From contig JAZLIS010000028.1 in assembly GCA_045617505.1 (NCBI GenBank), forward strand, positions 1 to 22,606: a DNA stretch of 22,606 nt. Direction: 5' to 3'. This stretch comes from Cacconaster sp045617505 (lineage in GTDB: Bacteria > Bacteroidota > Bacteroidia > Bacteroidales > UBA932). This document shows, piece after piece, positions 7,908-14,651 of the stretch. Made by a program: the position numbers and the translations under genes. Position 1 is the first letter of the stretch, and each line of letters opens with the position of its first letter. A model generated the notes under the pieces. It made no database searches. It was not told where the DNA came from and worked only from the letters and a program-made list of their open reading frames with translations.

Positions 7908-8254
7908 AATATGATTGACATTTTAGAACATAACTGGCCGCCGGCATAGATGCAGACAACCCATCTTCCTTCCTCGTCCATTCCGGACAATTCGTATCTT
8001 ATGGAACTGTATTCGGTGGGACTTATCACCGAAAGGAACTTGATATCTTTGGCCTCCATCATCTTGAGGCGTTTCTTTTCAATTATGGATGCAAGTTCGA
8101 CGGCAATCTGGACAAGGCAGACACCGGGAGTGATAGGCTTGCAGGGGAAATGTGCCTTGTAAATCTCACTTTCAGACAACAACTTCACCTCAGCGATGTA
8201 TTTGGAACCGTCGAAAGAGAGAGTGGTCAGTTTATAGAGGTTCCCTTTAATCAT
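7895..8254 (-). CDS. FabZ-like hotdog protein lacking the catalytic glutamate
   Basis: This 119-residue hotdog-fold protein carries AHFPCKPITPGVCLVQIA (34-51), clearly related to the FabZ signature. H35 matches the catalytic histidine, but where FabZ has glutamate in the IEA motif this protein has Q49 in LVQIA, with a glutamate only four residues later. It may dehydrate 3-hydroxyacyl-ACP weakly, act with the neighbouring hotdog protein as a heteromer, or be a thioesterase or structural partner. It overlaps the upstream hotdog gene by 8 bases and the ketosynthase gene by 13. Proteins of this type with Q in this position occur elsewhere in Bacteroidota, as far as I recall. Confidence 0.75.
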   Translation of the reverse strand: MIKGNLYKLTTLSFDGSKYIAEVKLLSESEIYKAHFPCKPITPGVCLVQIAVELASIIEKKRLKMMEAKDIKFLSVISPTEYSSIRYELSGMDEEGRWVVCIYAGGQLCSKMSIILCNA

Positions 8255-8687
8255 CTACTGGCATATTTTCGTCCTGCGCGGTCTTTATGGAGGATTGCGC
8301 GATTATTTCGCTTCCAACACGTACAACGGCTTCACACAGCTGGATTCCGGCTATGTTTTCTCCGAATATGACGGTGGTGTGGATTGTCTCGCCTACCTCG
8401 GGGTTCCGGTTCACTTTGAGATGGTGGACGTTGCCGATATAGCCGACAGTAACTTTCCCGTTTTCTATGAATCTGGCCACATAGCCTATTTTGGCGACTG
8501 CGGACTGTGCGATATTCTCAATGAGCCCGGGTGTCTGGAATTCGTTGTTCTCGGTAAAAATCGAGCCTTCCTTTATGAGGTAGGAAGTCTCAGCGGAGCT
8601 CTCGTCACATTGCAGAAGCGAGTCAATGAAGACGAAGGGCTTGCGCTGGGGGATGATTTCCGATATTTTAACCGATTTTATAGCCAT
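8247..8687 (-). CDS. ApeP-like 3-hydroxyacyl-ACP dehydratase (hotdog)
   Basis: This 146-residue hotdog protein has IPQRKPFVFIDSL near the N-terminus (about 12-24) and GLIENIAQSAVAKIGY (about 54-69), the arrangement of the hydroxyacyl-ACP dehydratases of aryl polyene-like clusters. The glutamate in LIEN is the likely catalytic acid. The reaction would be removal of water from 3-hydroxyacyl-ACP to give the 2-enoyl chain. It is the first gene of a six-gene unit, immediately downstream of a well-formed promoter with a palindromic spacer, and its stop overlaps the next start by 8 bases. Family membership is inferred from the motifs. Confidence 0.78.
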   Translation of the reverse strand: MAIKSVKISEIIPQRKPFVFIDSLLQCDESSAETSYLIKEGSIFTENNEFQTPGLIENIAQSAVAKIGYVARFIENGKVTVGYIGNVHHLKVNRNPEVGETIHTTVIFGENIAGIQLCEAVVRVGSEIIAQSSIKTAQDENMPVDD

Positions 8688-8709
8688 TGACTTGTATATA
8701 CAATTGCGA

Positions 8710-8741
8710 CAAAGTTACGATTTTTTAATTAAAAAATCCAA
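8710..8741 (-). promoter_or_regulatory. Promoter of the six-gene ketosynthase cluster
   Basis: On the minus strand the -7 box TAACTTTG (8710-8717) matches TAnnTTTG exactly and a TTG lies at 8739-8741, with a spacer of 21 bases. Transcription should start near 8703, leaving a leader of roughly 16 bases before the ATG at 8687. The -33 element lies just beyond the 3' end of the yqaA-like gene, which reads in the same direction. Confidence 0.65.
8719..8738. promoter_or_regulatory. Perfect 20-bp palindrome in the promoter spacer (operator candidate)
   Basis: The 20 bases from 8719 to 8738 read identically on both strands: GAT followed by a T run, a central AATT, an A run and ATC. The palindrome fills all but one base of the spacer between the -33 and -7 elements of the cluster promoter and includes the stop codon of the yqaA-like gene (8729-8731). 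The position suits a repressor that blocks RNA polymerase. It has no GC stem and is unlikely to be a terminator. No regulator gene is visible nearby. Confidence 0.5.
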
Positions 8742-9166
8742 ATTGCGAGGGTCCAAATGACGAATCTGGCGAATTTGCCCACAAGCAGGAGGATAAGGGT
8801 GGCGGTTGCGGGCGTTCTGTAAAATCCCAGGGCAATAGCAATTACGTCTCCTATGAAAGGCACCCAGCAGGCGAGTGCCAGCCATACCCCGTATCTGTCT
8901 ATTTTCGCCTTCTGCTTTTCCAGCGTTTCCTTATTGACCCCGAAATGTCTGACGAGAAAGTCCCAGCTGGCGCAGCGACCGAGCCAGTAGGTTGTGACAG
9001 AACCGAGCCAGTTTCCCAATGTTCCCACAGCGAGACATCCCCAGAGATTCCTTGTGGCGAACAACACGGCAATATACAGGGCATCTGAACTGAAAGGGAG
9101 AATCGTCGCCGCCAAAAAGGTGCCTATGAAAAGCCCGAGAAGTCCTATGTCCTGCAAGTTCAACAT
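8729..9166 (-). CDS. YqaA/DedA-family inner-membrane protein
   Basis: This 145-residue protein is mostly hydrophobic, with about four membrane segments (roughly 6-24, 32-58, 92-112, 121-144). It has the features of the small YqaA branch of the DedA family: LPFSSDALY (23-31), GNWLGSVTTYWLGR (51-64) and WVPFIGDVIAIALGFYR (about 101-117). DedA proteins are linked to lipid translocation and envelope homeostasis, but the role of YqaA members is not well defined. It reads in the same direction as the ketosynthase cluster, whose promoter overlaps its 3' end, so read-through is possible. A divergent phospholipid-synthesis gene lies upstream. Confidence 0.85.
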   Translation of the reverse strand: MLNLQDIGLLGLFIGTFLAATILPFSSDALYIAVLFATRNLWGCLAVGTLGNWLGSVTTYWLGRCASWDFLVRHFGVNKETLEKQKAKIDRYGVWLALACWVPFIGDVIAIALGFYRTPATATLILLLVGKFARFVIWTLAIWIF

Positions 9167-9188
9167 CCTTTCGCGAAGTTAGGCATAA

Positions 9189-9219
9189 TTGTTCATAACT
9201 GAAATTTAAATTAATTTTG
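9189..9219 (+). promoter_or_regulatory. Promoter of the CDP-alcohol phosphatidyltransferase gene
   Basis: The -7 box TAATTTTG (9212-9219) matches the consensus exactly and TTG (-33) is at 9189-9191, with a 20-base spacer. Transcription would start near 9226, leaving a leader of about 80 bases before the ATG at 9307. I see no clear structure in that leader. Confidence 0.6.
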
Positions 9220-9306
9220 CGACCTCATTCAACTTTATCAAGTTTGGAGAATCTAAATTAATGGTACGTTTTTCGCTGGTACAGTTTTGATAAACTGACA
9301 TAATAA

Positions 9307-9987
9307 ATGGAAAAGATACAACAATCGTCCCGTATTCAGACATCGCTTTTCTCTTCTACGGAAAAGAAGGTTCTGGTCAGCATAGCCCGAAAGCTCCCCG
9401 GATGGGTTACTTCGGATATGCTTACCGCGGTCGGTGTCATCGGCTCCGCCGTGATGGCTTTAGGATATTATCTGTCGAATTTCAACGTTGCCTGGCTCTG
9501 GCTTTCCAGTTCCGGCCTTGTGCTTAACTGGTTCGGCGATTCCCTTGACGGGACGGTGGCCCGTGTGCGTAATACCCAGAGGCCGATCTACGGATATTAC
9601 CTTGACCACACCGTCGATGTTCTGAACGAGGCTATGATGTTCATTGGAGCCGGCCTTTCTCCTTTTCTGGACCTGCGCGCCGCTGTGATAGCATACATCA
9701 TCTATCTTGCCATGACGCTGAACGTATATATCAACGTTCATCTCAGGGGCGAATTCAAGCTCACATATATGGGGTGCGGTCCCACTGAATTCAGGCTTGT
9801 CCTGATTATTCTGAATACAGTCCTTTTCTTTGTCGGCCCCTCGATAATCGGGCAGGTTGCGATTCTTTACATATCTTTTGCAATACCGGCCATCCTTCTC
9901 TTCCTTTATCTTGTCACCATTATCAAGGATATCCGTCATTTCGCAAAAATAGACCCTGCCGTCAAGAAAGATGAGAATCCTGATTAA
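9307..9987 (+). CDS. CDP-alcohol phosphatidyltransferase family protein
   Basis: This 226-residue integral membrane enzyme has the complete CDP-alcohol phosphotransferase motif: D78, D81-G82, A85-R86, G96, D100 and D104 (GDSLDGTVAR then GYYLDHTVD). The aspartates bind two metal ions and displace CMP from a CDP-linked lipid or alcohol. About six membrane segments follow the family pattern. The acceptor (inositol phosphate, glycerol phosphate or another alcohol) cannot be told from the motif. A GtrA-like gene overlaps its 3' end by 17 bases, so they are probably co-transcribed and may both serve lipid-linked sugar or phospholipid metabolism. Confidence 0.88.
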   Translation: MEKIQQSSRIQTSLFSSTEKKVLVSIARKLPGWVTSDMLTAVGVIGSAVMALGYYLSNFNVAWLWLSSSGLVLNWFGDSLDGTVARVRNTQRPIYGYYLDHTVDVLNEAMMFIGAGLSPFLDLRAAVIAYIIYLAMTLNVYINVHLRGEFKLTYMGCGPTEFRLVLIILNTVLFFVGPSIIGQVAILYISFAIPAILLFLYLVTIIKDIRHFAKIDPAVKKDENPD

Positions 9988-10432
9988 GAGGTTAGGAGAG
10001 TTCGTTGTTGCAAACACCATCGGGACACTCGTTGATACGGCTGTTCTGTGGGTTTTTGCATCTTATATCCTGAAAGGATCTTATGTTGGTGAGAATATAT
10101 TTTCTCCTGCCGTTTCCTTCGAGGCGGCTGTATTGACAAATTTCCTGTGCTCTTACAAGGTGATTTGGAAAGAGCGCATCACCCGTCACGATAGAAGGTC
10201 ATTCTGGAGGCACTACATACCATACAATCTTTCCTGCACGGGAGTATTCCTCCTCAGGCTCGCGTTTCTCGTTCTTGCAAAGGAAATTACTGGCGTCCAC
10301 GTCGTGTTCTGCAACCTGATGGCAATGTGCATTACCGGTTTGCTGAATTTCCTGCTCGGAGATAAACTTATTTTCAGAAAAGTGCCGGCTCCAATTGTTT
10401 CGGATGAAAACTGCGGCGATGATGGGGAGTGA
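9971..10432 (+). CDS. GtrA-like membrane protein
   Basis: This 153-residue protein has the GtrA domain: a basic N-terminus, then FVVANTIGTLVDTAVLWV (11-28) and four predicted membrane segments ending near 134, followed by a polar, acidic tail. GtrA proteins are proposed to move polyprenyl-phosphate-linked sugars across the membrane. It overlaps the preceding phosphatidyltransferase by 17 bases. Its last 59 bases overlap the 3' end of rnhB on the other strand, and that part encodes the non-conserved tail. The ATG at 9971 leads straight into the conserved N-terminal motif, supporting the start. Confidence 0.82.
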   Translation: MRILIKRLGEFVVANTIGTLVDTAVLWVFASYILKGSYVGENIFSPAVSFEAAVLTNFLCSYKVIWKERITRHDRRSFWRHYIPYNLSCTGVFLLRLAFLVLAKEITGVHVVFCNLMAMCITGLLNFLLGDKLIFRKVPAPIVSDENCGDDGE

Positions 10433-10976
10433 ATCCGAACTTTCTGATTGCCTCTATGTGGTCTTCCGTGGGGTATCCCATATTTCTTTCCCATCCGTAT
10501 TGCGGGTAAATCGCCGCCAGCTCAATCATATAACTGTCCCTGTGGGTCTTGGCCAGAACTGATGCGGCTGCTATTGACGCGAACGTTGCATCTCCGTGGA
10601 CAATGGTCTTGAACGGTATGCCGTCGTAAGGCTTGAATCTGTTTCCGTCAATAAGCAGGAATTCCGGTCTGACGCGCAGCTGTCCGACTGCACGCTGCAT
10701 TCCGGCAATGCTGGCATTCAGGATGTTGATGCGGTCGATTTCATCTTCGAAGACCGGGACGACGGCCCAGGCAATGGCCTCTCTCTCTATGATGGGCCGT
10801 AGAGCTTCTCTTCTGAGTCTGGTCATTTTCTTGCTGTCATCCAGCCAGGGATGGCGGAAATCCGGAGGAAGGATTACCGCAGCGGCGAAAACAGGTCCGG
10901 CAAGGGGCCCCCGTCCCGCTTCATCGCAACCGGCCTCAAGCCGCCCGGTTTCCAGATATGGTTTCAATTCGGACAC
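10374..10976 (-). CDS. rnhB: Ribonuclease HII
   Basis: This 200-residue enzyme cuts RNA in RNA/DNA hybrids and removes misincorporated ribonucleotides. The acidic active site is complete: D18-E19 in GCDEAGRGPLAGP, D110 in LLIDGN and D129 in VHGDATFASIAAAS. The C-terminus HHRRSFHP is typical. The start is a GTG at 10976, a few bases after the -7 box at 10981-10988, so the leader would be very short or absent. It overlaps gtrA by 59 bases tail to tail. Confidence 0.93.
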   Translation of the reverse strand: MSELKPYLETGRLEAGCDEAGRGPLAGPVFAAAVILPPDFRHPWLDDSKKMTRLRREALRPIIEREAIAWAVVPVFEDEIDRINILNASIAGMQRAVGQLRVRPEFLLIDGNRFKPYDGIPFKTIVHGDATFASIAAASVLAKTHRDSYMIELAAIYPQYGWERNMGYPTEDHIEAIRKFGFTPHHRRSFHPKQLEPALF

Positions 10977-10980
10977 GACG

Positions 10981-10988
10981 CAAATTTA
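10981..10988 (-). promoter_or_regulatory. -7 box of rnhB
   Basis: On the minus strand TAAATTTG matches TAnnTTTG exactly, but no TTG is found at the usual distance. It lies only 4 bases from the GTG at 10976, implying an almost leaderless transcript or a start slightly inside the gene. Confidence 0.4.
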
Positions 10989-10999
10989 GCAATCAAATT

Positions 11000-11029
11000 T
11001 TGTTTAATCGGGGGGATTTCTTAAATTTG
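11000..11029 (+). promoter_or_regulatory. Promoter of the ferredoxin gene
   Basis: TTG at 11000-11002 and TAAATTTG at 11022-11029 are separated by 19 bases, a good Bacteroidota promoter. Transcription would start near 11036, about 20 bases before the ATG. It is divergent from the rnhB -7 box. Confidence 0.6.
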
Positions 11030-11056
11030 TATTGTTGAACTAAAAATAAATGAACT

Positions 11057-11224
11057 ATGGCTTACAAAATTACTGAAAATTGCGCTGCTTGCGGTACCTG
11101 CATAGATGAATGCCCTGTTGGAGCCATCTCAGCCGGCGACATCTATAAAATCGATCCTGAAACTTGTGCTGACTGTGGTACCTGTGCAAGTGTTTGCCCT
11201 ATGGGTGCCATCGAACAGGCATAA
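11057..11224 (+). CDS. 2[4Fe-4S] ferredoxin
   Basis: This 55-residue protein carries two CxxCxxCxxxCP motifs: C9, C12, C15, C19 and C37, C40, C43, C47, enough for two [4Fe-4S] clusters, as in clostridial-type ferredoxins. It is a small cytoplasmic electron carrier, consistent with an anaerobic Bacteroidales lifestyle in which pyruvate:ferredoxin oxidoreductase and similar enzymes use it. The two halves are related (ENCAACGTC and ETCADCGTC). It is monocistronic, between its own promoter and a terminator. An ATG seven bases upstream is out of frame. Confidence 0.95.
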   Translation: MAYKITENCAACGTCIDECPVGAISAGDIYKIDPETCADCGTCASVCPMGAIEQA

Positions 11225-11254
11225 TTTCTGTCCGGTCAAGTGATTGGAGAAACA

Positions 11255-11290
11255 GGGCGGTGACCGTTGCGTTGCCGCCTTTCTTGTTTT
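11255..11290 (+). terminator. Rho-independent terminator after the ferredoxin gene
   Basis: GGCGGTGA (11256-11263) pairs with TTGCCGCC (11272-11279), eight pairs of which two are G-U, around an eight-base loop. It is followed by TTTCTTGTTTT (11280-11290). It separates the ferredoxin gene from secA. Confidence 0.7.
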
Positions 11291-11324
11291 GCTCTTCGTG
11301 GTTCCATCATTGGATAATAATTGC

Positions 11325-11332
11325 TACATTTG
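11325..11332 (+). promoter_or_regulatory. -7 box of secA
   Basis: TACATTTG matches the -7 consensus exactly and lies 25 bases before the secA ATG. A good TTG at the -33 distance is not seen. Confidence 0.5.
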
Positions 11333-11357
11333 CAGGTTATACTGAATTTAGATTAAT

Positions 11358-14300
11358 ATGGGAAATATACTGAAAGCCCTTTTCGGTTCTAAGGCCGACA
11401 GGGATCTGAAGAAATTGACACCGACCCTCAATCTGATTCTCGCCGCATACGAGAGGATTGACAAACTGTCGGACGACGAACTCCGTGAAGCCACCACTTC
11501 TCTCCGTGACAAAATCAAGGCGCATATCGCAGGTGAGGAGACTCAGATAGCGAAAATCAAAGAGACTATCTCCAATCCCGAGATTGATGTCAAGCAGAAG
11601 GAATCTCTTGCCACCAGGCTGGACGAACTGACAGAAACCGTTGACAAGAAAATCGAAGAGATACTGGACCGGATACTTCCGGAAGCCTTCGCGATAATGA
11701 AATCTACGGCAAGAAGATTCAAGGAATCTTCGACCATCAGGGTAAGGGCGACGGATTTCGACAGGAATCTGAGTGCAAACCACGATTTCGTGACGATTGA
11801 CGGAGATACTGCAATCTGGAAAAACAGCTGGATGGCGGGCGGCAATACGATAACATGGGATATGGTTCACTATGATGTTCAGCTTATAGGAGGCTCGGTT
11901 CTCCACAGCGGCAAGATTGCCGAGATGGCGACCGGTGAAGGAAAAACGTTGGTGGCTACGCTTCCGGTATTCCTGAACGCGTTGTCAGGCAAGGGCGTAC
12001 ACGTAGTCACCGTGAACGATTACCTTTCCAAGCGAGACTCCGAATGGATGGGCCCTCTCTATATGTTCCACGGATTGAGCGTCGATTGTATTGACAAGCA
12101 TCAACCCAACTCCGAGGCCCGCAAGAGGGCATATCGTGCCGACATTACCTTCGGAACCAACAACGAATTCGGCTTCGACTATCTGCGTGACAATATGGCC
12201 ATCAATCCGGACGACCTTGTCCAGAGGAAACACCACTATGCAATCGTGGATGAGGTTGACTCTGTACTGATTGACGATGCCCGTACGCCGCTCATCATTT
12301 CCGGCCCTGTGGAGAAGGCCGGAGACGAGACTTTCATCGAATACAAGCCGTACGTCGAACGCCTCTACAATGCCCAGAAGACACTTGTCAACCAGATTCT
12401 CAACGAGGCCAAGAAGCTGATAGCGGAGGGCCGGATTACGGACAAAGGAGAGATAATGCTTCTCAAGGCTCACAAGGGCCTCCCCAAATACCAGCCCCTT
12501 ATCAAGTACTTGAGCGAGCCCGGTATCAAGCGTATCCTCGAAGAGGCGGACAGTAAAATCATCAAGGCGGCATTTACTGAAAAGGATATAGAGCAGAGGA
12601 TTGTGACAAACGACCTCTATTTCGTCATTGATGAGCAGCAGCGTACCGTAGAACTGACCGACAAGGGAAATGAGGTTCTGGCAAAGGCGGTGGGGGATGC
12701 GGATTTCTTCCTGATGCCGCGTCTGGGTGACGAGGTCTCCAGAATTGAACATTCCGACGCCACCGACGAGGAGAAACGTGCTCAGAAGGAAGCTCTCTAC
12801 TCCAACTATTCCCTTAAGGCTGAACGTATGCATACCGTAGATCAGCTTCTGAAAGCTTATGCAATGTTTTCCAGGGATGTGGATTATGTGGTGATTGACA
12901 ACAAGGTGAAGATTGTCGATGAGGGTACGGGCCGTATCATGGAGGGAAGGCGTTGGAGCGACGGATTGCATCAGGCTGTGGAGGCTAAGGAGAACGTGAA
13001 GGTTGAGGCGGCCACCCAGACTTTCGCCACAATCACTCTCCAGAACTATTTCCGTATGTACCACAAGCTTTCAGGTATGACCGGTACCGCTGAAACGGAA
13101 GCCGGTGAGTTCTGGAACATCTACAAGTTGGATGTTGTGGTCATCCCCACCAATAAACCGGTACTCAGGAAGGATCAGGAGGATCTGATTTACAAGACGA
13201 AGAAAGCGAAATATGCTGCGGTGATTGAGAAAATCCAGGAGTATGTGGCTCAGGGACGGCCTGTTCTTGTGGGTACGACATCCGTCGAAATCTCTGAACT
13301 CCTGAGCAGGATGCTGAAAATAAGGGGTATCCAGCATCAGGTCCTGAATGCCAAGCAGCACGCCCGCGAGGCGGAGGTTGTGGCTCATGCCGGTGAACCG
13401 GGGACTGTTACGATTGCGACCAACATGGCAGGCCGTGGAACCGATATCAAACTGACTCAGAGTGTCCGCGATGCCGGAGGTCTGGCAATCATCGGCACGG
13501 AAAGACACGACAGCCGCCGCGTCGATCGTCAGCTCAGAGGCCGTTCCGGCCGTCAGGGTGACCCCGGCTCCTCAATATTCTATGTATCTCTGGAGGACGA
13601 CCTGATGAGGCTTTTCGGAAGCGAGAGAATCACCAAGGTGGTGGATAATATGGGTATGGCGGAGAATGAGGCTCTTCAGTCATCCATGCTCTCAAGCGCA
13701 ATCGAACGTGCCCAGCGCAAGGTGGAGGAGAACAACTTCGGTATAAGAAAGCGTCTTGTCGAGTATGATGACGTGATGAACTCCCAGCGTGAAGTTGTCT
13801 ATACAAAGCGCCGCAGTGCCCTTACCGGTGAGAGGATTGATGTCGATGTCCTGAATATGACCTCCGACTATTGCGAGATGTTCGTGGATGGCAACAAAGG
13901 ATTGGATTATGATGAATTCTGCGATATCCTGATGAAGAAGCTCTCTTTCCATCCGCAGTTTGACGAGGGATTCTACGAGAAATCAAATAAAATCCAGTTG
14001 TCGGAAGCGTTGCTCAAGGAGGTTTTGGAGGCTCAGCAGAGACGTCTTGATTCGCTGGTTGAGCAGGCCTGGCCTGTGGTGAAAACCATCTATGAGACAA
14101 AAAGGATGTTCTACCAGAATCTGGCACTCCCCATAACAGACGGCAAAATTGTCCAGACAATCCTTGTGGATCTGCGAAAGGCATACGAGAGCAAGGGGAA
14201 GGAGATTGTCCGCTCTGTACAGAAAGCTGCAACGCTCAGGATTATAGATAATTACTGGAAAGAACATTTGCGCGAGATGGACGACTTGAAGCAATCTGTC

Positions 14301-14648
14301 CAGAATGCGGCGTACGAGCAGAAGGATCCTATCCTTATCTACAAAGGGGAGAGTTTCAACCTGTTCATTACAATGCTGGAAAACCTCAGCAACGATGTTA
14401 TAGCATTCCTGCTCAGGGCTCAGATTTTCCTCAGACAGGATCAGCAGCCCGAACAGGTCGCATCGCAGGCTCAGGAAAAGCATTCTGATATGAGCCGTAT
14501 GCAGATGAGCCGTTCCGACCTACTGACAAACAGTTCGGAACCCAGATCCAATGCCCCCGTCCATGTTGAGAAGAAGGTCGGCAGAAATGATCCCTGCCCC
14601 TGCGGCAGCGGCAAGAAGTTCAAGAACTGTCACGGAAAAGATTTATAG
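11358..14648 (+). CDS. secA: Protein translocase ATPase SecA
   Basis: This 1096-residue motor drives preproteins through the SecYEG channel. Walker A is TGEGKT (192-197) and the DEAD-type box is DEVD (298-301), followed by the SecA signature DDARTPLIISGP. The preprotein cross-linking, helical wing and scaffold regions follow in order. The C-terminus has a zinc site of the C-x-C-x8-C-H type (C1080, C1082, C1091, H1092), which binds SecB and ribosomes in other bacteria. The protein is about 200 residues longer than the E. coli form; one addition is a charged helical insertion near 55-120, seen in Bacteroidota. Only TAA separates its stop from lpdA, so the two are probably co-transcribed. Confidence 0.98.
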   Translation: MGNILKALFGSKADRDLKKLTPTLNLILAAYERIDKLSDDELREATTSLRDKIKAHIAGEETQIAKIKETISNPEIDVKQKESLATRLDELTETVDKKIEEILDRILPEAFAIMKSTARRFKESSTIRVRATDFDRNLSANHDFVTIDGDTAIWKNSWMAGGNTITWDMVHYDVQLIGGSVLHSGKIAEMATGEGKTLVATLPVFLNALSGKGVHVVTVNDYLSKRDSEWMGPLYMFHGLSVDCIDKHQPNSEARKRAYRADITFGTNNEFGFDYLRDNMAINPDDLVQRKHHYAIVDEVDSVLIDDARTPLIISGPVEKAGDETFIEYKPYVERLYNAQKTLVNQILNEAKKLIAEGRITDKGEIMLLKAHKGLPKYQPLIKYLSEPGIKRILEEADSKIIKAAFTEKDIEQRIVTNDLYFVIDEQQRTVELTDKGNEVLAKAVGDADFFLMPRLGDEVSRIEHSDATDEEKRAQKEALYSNYSLKAERMHTVDQLLKAYAMFSRDVDYVVIDNKVKIVDEGTGRIMEGRRWSDGLHQAVEAKENVKVEAATQTFATITLQNYFRMYHKLSGMTGTAETEAGEFWNIYKLDVVVIPTNKPVLRKDQEDLIYKTKKAKYAAVIEKIQEYVAQGRPVLVGTTSVEISELLSRMLKIRGIQHQVLNAKQHAREAEVVAHAGEPGTVTIATNMAGRGTDIKLTQSVRDAGGLAIIGTERHDSRRVDRQLRGRSGRQGDPGSSIFYVSLEDDLMRLFGSERITKVVDNMGMAENEALQSSMLSSAIERAQRKVEENNFGIRKRLVEYDDVMNSQREVVYTKRRSALTGERIDVDVLNMTSDYCEMFVDGNKGLDYDEFCDILMKKLSFHPQFDEGFYEKSNKIQLSEALLKEVLEAQQRRLDSLVEQAWPVVKTIYETKRMFYQNLALPITDGKIVQTILVDLRKAYESKGKEIVRSVQKAATLRIIDNYWKEHLREMDDLKQSVQNAAYEQKDPILIYKGESFNLFITMLENLSNDVIAFLLRAQIFLRQDQQPEQVASQAQEKHSDMSRMQMSRSDLLTNSSEPRSNAPVHVEKKVGRNDPCPCGSGKKFKNCHGKDL

Positions 14649-14651
14649 TAA

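Noticed and set aside
8719..8738. Palindrome as a bidirectional terminator of the yqaA-like gene
   Set aside because: The stem has only two G-C pairs, would be a weak hairpin, and its exact fit in the promoter spacer favours an operator.
11985..13064. Long open frame of 359 codons on the minus strand inside secA
   Set aside because: It lies wholly within the conserved SecA coding sequence, has no recognisable domain and reads like a reverse-strand shadow of a highly expressed gene.
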